A DNA stretch of 9,760 bases from Treponema sp. (GTDB lineage Bacteria; Spirochaetota; Spirochaetia; Treponematales; Breznakiellaceae): NCBI GenBank assembly GCA_031264395.1, contig JAISEB010000340.1, forward strand, positions 1 through 9,760, given 5' to 3'. A program made the position numbers and the translations under genes. The notes beneath the pieces are model-generated. The model saw only the letters and a list, made by a program, of their open reading frames with translations, was not told where the DNA came from and searched no databases. Positions within the stretch are counted from its first letter, which is position 1, and every line of letters begins with the position of its first letter. This document shows, one piece after another, positions 5,522-9,760 of the stretch.

Positions 5522-7005
5522 TTCGAGTCCGTTACGCGCCTTCTCCCACGGGGCTGCAGCACATAGGGGGAGTAAGGACGGCCCTTTTCAATTACCTCTT
5601 TGCCCGTTCTCTTGGGGGAAAAATGATACTCCGCCTTGAGGATACGGACCGTACCCGCTGTGACGAGCGTTATGTCGAAAATCTCTACAGCACCTTTTCC
5701 TGGCTCGGCATACACTGGGACGAAGGCCCGGACACGGGAGGGGACTCAGGTCCCTATGTACAGTCGGAACGTTTTGAATTGTACAGGAAATACGCGCTTG
5801 AACTTGTTGATAAAAAAAGGGCCTACTTCTGCTTCTGCCCGCAGGAACGCCTTGAACGCCTCCGCGCGGAAAGGGAAGCGGCCCATTCGGCGGAGACAGG
5901 CTACGACAGGAAATGCCGGGACATTGACGGGAAGGAAGCGGCCGCCCGCGCCGCCGGGGGAGAAGCCCATACCATACGGCTTAAAATTCCCCTGGGGGAA
6001 AGCACCCGTTTCCACGACGTTCTCCTTGGGGACATCGAATGGAAAAACGACGACGTCAACCCCGATCCGGTGCTTCTTAAATCGGACGGATTTCCCACCT
6101 ACCACCTTGCCAATGTGGTGGACGATCACCTCATGCGGATAAGCCATGTGATGAGGGCGCAGGAATGGCTTTCGTCCGCCCCCCTGCACGCCATTATGTA
6201 CGCGGCCTTCGGCTGGGAAGCGCCCCTGTTCTGCCACCTTCCCATGGTCATGGGAGACGACGGCAAGAAGCTGTCCAAACGCCACGGCGCGGCCGGCATA
6301 GACGAATTCCGCGGGGAAGGCTACCTTCCCCAGGCCCTCATCAACTACGTTGCCCTTCTGGGCGCGTCCTATGTTGAAGGAAAGGATCTGTACACGCTTG
6401 AAGAACTGGCGGCGAATTTCAGCCTTGAAAAACTCAACAAAGCGCCGGCGGTTTTTGACTACAAAAAACTCCAGTGGTATAACGAACAGTACATCAGGAT
6501 GCAAAGCGATGGGGAACTGGCCGCCCTGTGCCTTCCCGGCGCGGTGCAAGCGGGGCTGTTCGGGGCGGCGGGACAAGCCCCGTCCGGGGCGGAAGAGGCG
6601 GCCTTTACCGCCGCCATGCCCCTTATAAGGGAACGGATCAGTTTTCCCGCACAGGCCGCCGAAAAACTCCGCTACCTGTTTGCCGAACCGGCCCTCCCCG
6701 CGGCCGCCGAGTTCATCCCGAAAAAATCGGACCTCAAAACCGCGCTGAAACTTTTACGGATCGCGCGGGAACTCGTCCCGGCCCTGGCAGCTGCCCGGAC
6801 CGGTGAAGAGGCCGAAACGTTCATAAGGGAAGAGGCAGCGCGGCGCGGCGTAAAACCGGGCGATCTCATGACGCCGCTCCGCGCGGCGGTAACAGGCTCA
6901 CGGGTAAGCCCGCCGCTTGCCGGAAGCATCAGGATACTCGGGGCGGAAAAAACGCTCGGACGAATAGACCGCGCCGCCGCGCGCCTTTCTTCCGGCGAGC
7001 CGTGA
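5515..7005 (+). CDS. gltX: Glutamyl-tRNA synthetase (class I, GluRS)
   Basis: Charges tRNA with glutamate in the cytosol; 496 residues, a normal bacterial length. Seen: the Rossmann start RYAPSPTGLQHIGG with the HIGH-type motif HIGG (16-19), LRLEDTDRTR (39-48), a putative zinc-binding set Cys106-x-Cys108, Tyr130 and Cys134 with the E. coli-like spacing, the stem-contact segment around DVNPDPVLLKSDGFPTYHLA (180-199), and the KMSKS-type KLSKR (252-256). The C-terminal half is the helical anticodon-binding domain and is rich in Ala and Glu. The ATG at 5515 begins MEIRVRYAPSP, where the family begins. A longer in-frame TTG at 5479 falls in the -35 box and would not be in the transcript. Whether the enzyme also charges tRNA-Gln (non-discriminating, with GatCAB) cannot be decided here. 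It converges with the barrel gene across a strong hairpin. Confidence 0.97.
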   Translation: MEIRVRYAPSPTGLQHIGGVRTALFNYLFARSLGGKMILRLEDTDRTRCDERYVENLYSTFSWLGIHWDEGPDTGGDSGPYVQSERFELYRKYALELVDKKRAYFCFCPQERLERLRAEREAAHSAETGYDRKCRDIDGKEAAARAAGGEAHTIRLKIPLGESTRFHDVLLGDIEWKNDDVNPDPVLLKSDGFPTYHLANVVDDHLMRISHVMRAQEWLSSAPLHAIMYAAFGWEAPLFCHLPMVMGDDGKKLSKRHGAAGIDEFRGEGYLPQALINYVALLGASYVEGKDLYTLEELAANFSLEKLNKAPAVFDYKKLQWYNEQYIRMQSDGELAALCLPGAVQAGLFGAAGQAPSGAEEAAFTAAMPLIRERISFPAQAAEKLRYLFAEPALPAAAEFIPKKSDLKTALKLLRIARELVPALAAARTGEEAETFIREEAARRGVKPGDLMTPLRAAVTGSRVSPPLAGSIRILGAEKTLGRIDRAAARLSSGEP

Positions 7006-7032
7006 GGCAACCGTGAGGCGCGGAGCCTTGTT

Positions 7033-7055
7033 AAGGCGCGGGCCTCCCGCGCCTT
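7033..7055. terminator. Strong hairpin between convergent genes, possible bidirectional terminator without T-tract
   Basis: A perfect 10-bp stem, AAGGCGCGGG (7033-7042) with CCCGCGCCTT (7046-7055), encloses a 3-base loop. It sits between the gltX stop (7005) and the stop of the minus-strand barrel gene (7065). Neither side has a run of T, so it is not a standard intrinsic terminator; it may protect 3' ends or stall polymerase in both directions. Confidence 0.55.
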
Positions 7056-7064
7056 GCAGGGCCC

Positions 7065-7919
7065 CTAACGTTTCAGGGGCAGGCCGAAAACCAGACCCAG
7101 GACAACGCTTCTGTCTTCGTCAAGAAGATCAAGAAGCATGAGATCGATGTTAAACTTGAACCGGCTAAGAGCGGGAACGGCGGCAAGATCCACCCGGATG
7201 CCGGTATTAAGGCTGCCCCGGGCCCAGGGGTTTGTCCCCAGCGGCTGCGCGGTATAGGAAAAATTCGAAAAGTCCACTATCCAGTGCGCAAAACGCTGAA
7301 GAATGTCGGGCAGCAGCAAGAGATCAAATCCCATGCCGAAATCAAAGTTGTCCTTGTTGTCCTTGACAAAGGTATAGCCCAGGGCGAAGGTGGTTTCCGC
7401 GGGCCAGGAGAAAAATTCGCCGCTGTAGGTTGCCGCCGCGTAGATCTGGCCGGCTGTGGAATAACCGCCGTGAGAGGTAAAATAACCGCCGTAAGGAGTG
7501 AAATAATTGACGTGAAAGGCGGAATATCTTTTTTCTCTTAAAAACTGAATGTTTCCGCCCAGCGCCAGGGCGGTTTTTGTCGTGGGGAACTGAAGCTTCG
7601 CGCCAAGCACGCCGTCCGTGTTGGAGCGTATCTCCGGCTGCAAATCGATGGCGCCTGTAATTTCAACCCAGTGAAAAAGGCTTATCCCCATCTTGATCAT
7701 GGGGTTCTCCGAAATAAAATTATACGAGGCGCCCGCGTCAATTCCCACGTCGGCGTCCTTTTCCCACCCTGTGCGGGCGGTCGGAACGGCGTAAAGTCCC
7801 GTCGCCCCGTTAAGGCTCATGCCCCTGAGCGTGGATACTTCCGACTGGGCGCCAAGGGAGTTCCCCGCCAGCAGAAACAAACAAAAAAACACCCCGAAAA
7901 CCGCAGCAGTTTTCTTCAT
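7065..7919 (-). CDS. Exported probable outer-membrane beta-barrel protein
   Basis: A 284-residue protein with a clear signal peptide: MKKT, a hydrophobic core (about 6-18), and a likely cleavage after Ala24 (SLGA-QSEV); there is no lipobox Cys. The mature part alternates polar and hydrophobic or aromatic residues in many short strands separated by Gly-, Asn- and Asp-rich turns, as expected for a beta-barrel. The start of the mature region, GMSLNGATGLYAVPTARTG (33-51), recalls the GL-x-x-PTA motif seen in YjbH-like and other spirochaetal membrane proteins; I do not recognise the exact family. Residues about 132-152 contain a 7-residue repeat (YFTPYGG, YFTSHGG) encoded by tandem 21-base units. 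The last residue is Arg rather than the usual terminal aromatic. GGGAGG (7924-7929) lies 4 bases before ATG 7919. It is the last gene of the minus-strand group, 99 bases after sir2. Function unknown. Confidence 0.8.
   Translation of the reverse strand: MKKTAAVFGVFFCLFLLAGNSLGAQSEVSTLRGMSLNGATGLYAVPTARTGWEKDADVGIDAGASYNFISENPMIKMGISLFHWVEITGAIDLQPEIRSNTDGVLGAKLQFPTTKTALALGGNIQFLREKRYSAFHVNYFTPYGGYFTSHGGYSTAGQIYAAATYSGEFFSWPAETTFALGYTFVKDNKDNFDFGMGFDLLLLPDILQRFAHWIVDFSNFSYTAQPLGTNPWARGSLNTGIRVDLAAVPALSRFKFNIDLMLLDLLDEDRSVVLGLVFGLPLKR
7461..7523 (-). repeat. In-frame 21-base tandem repeat, three units (third degenerate)
   Basis: Units lie at 7461-7481, 7482-7502 and 7503-7523. The first two share ATAACCGCCGT and most other positions; the third keeps only part of the pattern. 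On the coding strand they specify Y-x-x-x-x-x-x heptads, two of them YFTPYGG and YFTSHGG. In a barrel this could form an aromatic- and glycine-rich loop or hairpin. Confidence 0.75.
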
Positions 7920-7983
7920 GATACCTCCCAAGTACAATTGTTTTATGAAGCCCGGGAAACGGGGTTTCCGGAGGGCCTTTCGA

Positions 7984-8012
7984 TATGTACCACATAAATC
8001 TTTTTTTGTGAA
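7984..8012 (-). promoter_or_regulatory. Weak candidate promoter for the beta-barrel gene
   Basis: On the minus strand, TTCACA (8012-8007, 5 of 6) is followed after 17 bases by TACATA (7989-7984, only 3 of 6). The spacer contains seven A in a row and is AT-rich, unlike the surroundings. The leader would run about 58 bases and include a GGAAAC/GTTTCC hairpin (7969-7955). The gene may instead be read through from sir2. Confidence 0.25.
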
Positions 8013-8018
8013 GCCGCC

Positions 8019-8759
8019 TTACGCGCCGAGCAATTGCCCGAGTTCCCCGAAGACCGTTCCCAGATCCGCGAACCGCGCCAGCGCCCGCCCGTCAAGCGGA
8101 GTGGGCATATCGTTGACAATAACCACGCCGCCGCCGTTTCGAAGGGTGTAATCGGGAAGCGAGGCCGCGGGGTAAACGGTAAGGCTCGTTCCCAGCACCA
8201 GCATGAGGTCGGCGTTCTGCGCCTCTTCCCCGGCCTTCCGGAGCGCGCCGGAAGGAAGGCTTTCCCCAAAGAAAGTAATCGCGGGTTTCAGCGCCCCGCC
8301 GCAGTTCGGGCATGAGGGAACCTTCCCGGCCTTTACAATAACGGCGGCTTCCTCAAAATCCATGCGGACTCCGGCGCAGCGAAGGCAGTAATGGAAACGC
8401 GGCGAACCGTGAACCTCAATGACATTCACGCTTCCTCCCTTCTGGTGAAGCAGATCTATATTCTGGGTAATGACCGCCTTTATCAACCCCCGCTTTTCCA
8501 TGGTTCCAAGAACGGTGTGTACAACGGACGGCTCCTTTTCGTTGATGTTGTAGATAAAGGAACCCGCGCGGCTGTAATAAAACGACGGGTCCTTTACGAA
8601 GTAATCAATGTCAAAGATCTTTTCCGCGTCCATATCGTTGTAAAGACCGTTCTTGCCCCGGAAATCCCGTATTCCCGAAAGGGTGCTTACTCCCGCGCCT
8701 GTAAGGGCGACGGCATGACGCGCGCTTTTTATGCGCTCAAGGAGTTCCGCTGTTTTCAT
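8019..8759 (-). CDS. cobB: Sir2-family NAD-dependent protein deacylase
   Basis: A 246-residue cytosolic sirtuin that removes acetyl (or related acyl) groups from lysine, consuming NAD and producing nicotinamide and O-acetyl-ADP-ribose. Seen: the NAD site GAGVSTLSGIRDFRG (21-35), TQNID (98-102), catalytic His117 in EVHGS, a four-cysteine zinc site Cys125-x2-Cys128 and Cys150-x2-Cys153, FFGE (163-166) and GTSL (190-193). The length and the FDIDYF and QNIDLLHQ segments closely resemble the Thermotoga maritima enzyme (class U) as I recall it. The E. coli CobB Tyr/Arg pair for succinyl-lysine is not in clear register, so deacetylation is the safer guess. ATG 8759 has AAGGA 6 bases upstream. It lies 49 bases after the cyclase stop on the same strand with no terminator between them, so co-transcription is likely. 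The symbol is used in the broad bacterial-sirtuin sense. Confidence 0.93.
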   Translation of the reverse strand: MKTAELLERIKSARHAVALTGAGVSTLSGIRDFRGKNGLYNDMDAEKIFDIDYFVKDPSFYYSRAGSFIYNINEKEPSVVHTVLGTMEKRGLIKAVITQNIDLLHQKGGSVNVIEVHGSPRFHYCLRCAGVRMDFEEAAVIVKAGKVPSCPNCGGALKPAITFFGESLPSGALRKAGEEAQNADLMLVLGTSLTVYPAASLPDYTLRNGGGVVIVNDMPTPLDGRALARFADLGTVFGELGQLLGA

Positions 8760-8808
8760 ATTCGATCCTTTTACAAATGGACTTTCTGTTTTTTACGTTT
8801 TTTGCGAA

Positions 8809-9760
8809 TCAGCCCGCCGCATTCCTTTCCCCGGCGGACAGGGCGGACATGAAAATTCTCTCCTTGCAGGTTTCCCTGTAGAGGATGGACGCTTCGTCGT
8901 CGGGCAGTATTTCAAGCACCTTTTCAAAATCCACAATGGCGTCTTCGTACCTCTTCTGCATGAAACTCATGAGCCCTTCCTGGAAAAAACGGTCGGTCTG
9001 CATCTTCTTCTCAAGGACGGACTTTTCCGTTTCATCTATTATCTCAAACACGCTTGTCGGCTCTCCCTTTCCCTTTACCCGGACCTTCCCCAGAAAACGG
9101 TACTTGTACGATCCGGAATCTTCCAGCTTCTGGAAAGTCTGGCCGCTTATGGCAACCGAAATCCTGAACGCCTTGGTAAGGGTTTCAACGCGGCTGGCGA
9201 GGTTCACCGAATCCGAAAAAACCGTATTCTGCATCCTCGTGTAAATCCCCACGACGCCAAGCATAACCATGCCCGTATGAATCCCTATGCCCATTGAAAT
9301 GGGCCGGTAGTTGTATTTTTTTCTCTGCTCGTTGTACTCCACAAGTTTTTTCTGTATTTCAATGGCCGACTGTACGGCCTTGTCGGGGCCGTCCTTCTGG
9401 GGAAACAGCGCCATGATGGCGTCCCCGATATACTTGTCCACAAAACCGCCGTGGGCCTCGATGACAGGCACGATGCGGGTAAGGTAAGAATTGATAAAAT
9501 TGATGCTCTGCTCGGGCGTAAGGCTTTCGAGAAGGGAGGTAAAATCACGGATATCGGAAAAGAAGATCGTCATTTCCCGCTCCGCGTGATCGCTCAGGCG
9601 GAGATCCCTGACGTTCTCCTTGCCTATGATATTAAGAAATTCCTTGGGGACAAAGGGGTTCATTAACCTGCCGGACGCCGTGTCGTCGGCCCCTTCCAGA
9701 ACCGGCAGATCCTCGGCGCCCGAATCGGCGTTTTCCAGAACGGCCTCCTCTTCCTTGAAA
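8809..9760 (-). CDS. Class III adenylate/guanylate cyclase with C-terminal TPR-like segment (5' end outside window)
   Basis: Makes a cyclic nucleotide, most likely cAMP from ATP. The frame stays open to the right edge; Met at 9663 is probably internal, because an acidic linker reads through above it. Numbered from that Met: a FVPKEFLNIIG lead-in; metal-binding Asp37 (FFSDIRDF) and Asp81 (GDAIMALF); Lys77 in DKYIGD with Thr147, the Lys/Thr purine-selecting combination common in bacterial adenylate cyclases; and Asn154 and Arg158 in SVNLASR for transition-state contacts. The usual IGD is replaced by FSD (149-151), a variant I recall in the CHASE2-type cyclase subfamily. Residues about 224-265 form one TPR-like helical pair (FFQEGLMSFMQKRYEDAIVDF). 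Relatives often have N-terminal sensor or membrane domains, which here would be off the window. sir2 follows 49 bases downstream. Confidence 0.93.
   Translation of the reverse strand, partial: FKEEEAVLENADSGAEDLPVLEGADDTASGRLMNPFVPKEFLNIIGKENVRDLRLSDHAEREMTIFFSDIRDFTSLLESLTPEQSINFINSYLTRIVPVIEAHGGFVDKYIGDAIMALFPQKDGPDKAVQSAIEIQKKLVEYNEQRKKYNYRPISMGIGIHTGMVMLGVVGIYTRMQNTVFSDSVNLASRVETLTKAFRISVAISGQTFQKLEDSGSYKYRFLGKVRVKGKGEPTSVFEIIDETEKSVLEKKMQTDRFFQEGLMSFMQKRYEDAIVDFEKVLEILPDDEASILYRETCKERIFMSALSAGERNAAG

Noticed and set aside
5467..5715. 83-residue N-terminal extension of the M18 aminopeptidase
   Set aside because: It runs antisense into gltX and beyond the promoter; ATG 5466 has a good ribosome-binding site and matches the family start.
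5746..6576. 276-codon minus-strand open frame opposite gltX
   Set aside because: Shadow frame; no motif, no ribosome-binding site noted, and gltX is complete on the plus strand.
7955..7969. GGAAAC/GTTTCC hairpin as a terminator for sir2
   Set aside because: The stem is 6 bp with a 3-base loop and no following T-tract in the minus direction; at most a leader structure.
8731..9297. Plus-strand open frame opposite the cyclase
   Set aside because: Antisense to conserved catalytic motifs; no independent support.

Overview
The window is chromosomal housekeeping DNA from a GC-rich bacterium, most likely a spirochaete of the Treponema/termite-gut type. The lineage is an inference from protein flavour: the M18 aminopeptidase 1 type, a cyclase resembling spirochaete family members, and a DUF3782-like nuclease C-terminus. 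No rRNA or other decisive marker is present. Coding is dense. The longest stretch without a gene is about 110 bases, so no large empty region needs explaining. No tRNA, rRNA, CRISPR array, insertion sequence or phage gene was seen.

Layout. Positions 1-375 hold the C-terminal part of a DUF3782-like PD-(D/E)XK protein, closed by a clear intrinsic terminator (381-405). A plus-strand unit follows: clpS (487-792), clpA (839-3229) and aat (about 3226-3999). Converging on it is an M18 metallo-aminopeptidase on the minus strand (4042-5466). A 48-base divergent gap separates the aminopeptidase start from gltX, glutamyl-tRNA synthetase (5515-7005, plus). A strong hairpin without a T-tract (7033-7055) lies between gltX and a minus-strand unit. 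Read in its own direction, that unit runs from a class III nucleotide cyclase with a C-terminal TPR-like segment (8809 to beyond the right edge), to a Sir2 deacetylase (8019-8759), to an exported probable outer-membrane beta-barrel protein (7065-7919).

How the genes fit together. ClpS, ClpA and Aat are the three dedicated parts of the bacterial Leu/N-degron pathway. Aat attaches Leu or Phe to N-terminal Lys/Arg, ClpS delivers such substrates, and ClpA unfolds them for ClpP, which is not in the window. The M18 aminopeptidase next door could finish off released peptides, but it is transcribed separately, so that link is speculative. The cyclase and sirtuin may be co-transcribed.

Most notable observations. 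First, aat has no ATG, GTG or TTG that preserves its conserved N-terminus; a CTG start overlapping the clpA stop, with a GGGGG ribosome-binding-like run 7 bases upstream, fits best. Second, clpS and gltX both have sigma70-type promoters placed so that transcription would begin at or one base before the ATG, suggesting leaderless mRNAs, whereas most other genes here have ordinary ribosome-binding sites. Third, the outer-membrane protein carries an in-frame 21-base tandem repeat. No clearly new biological system is visible.
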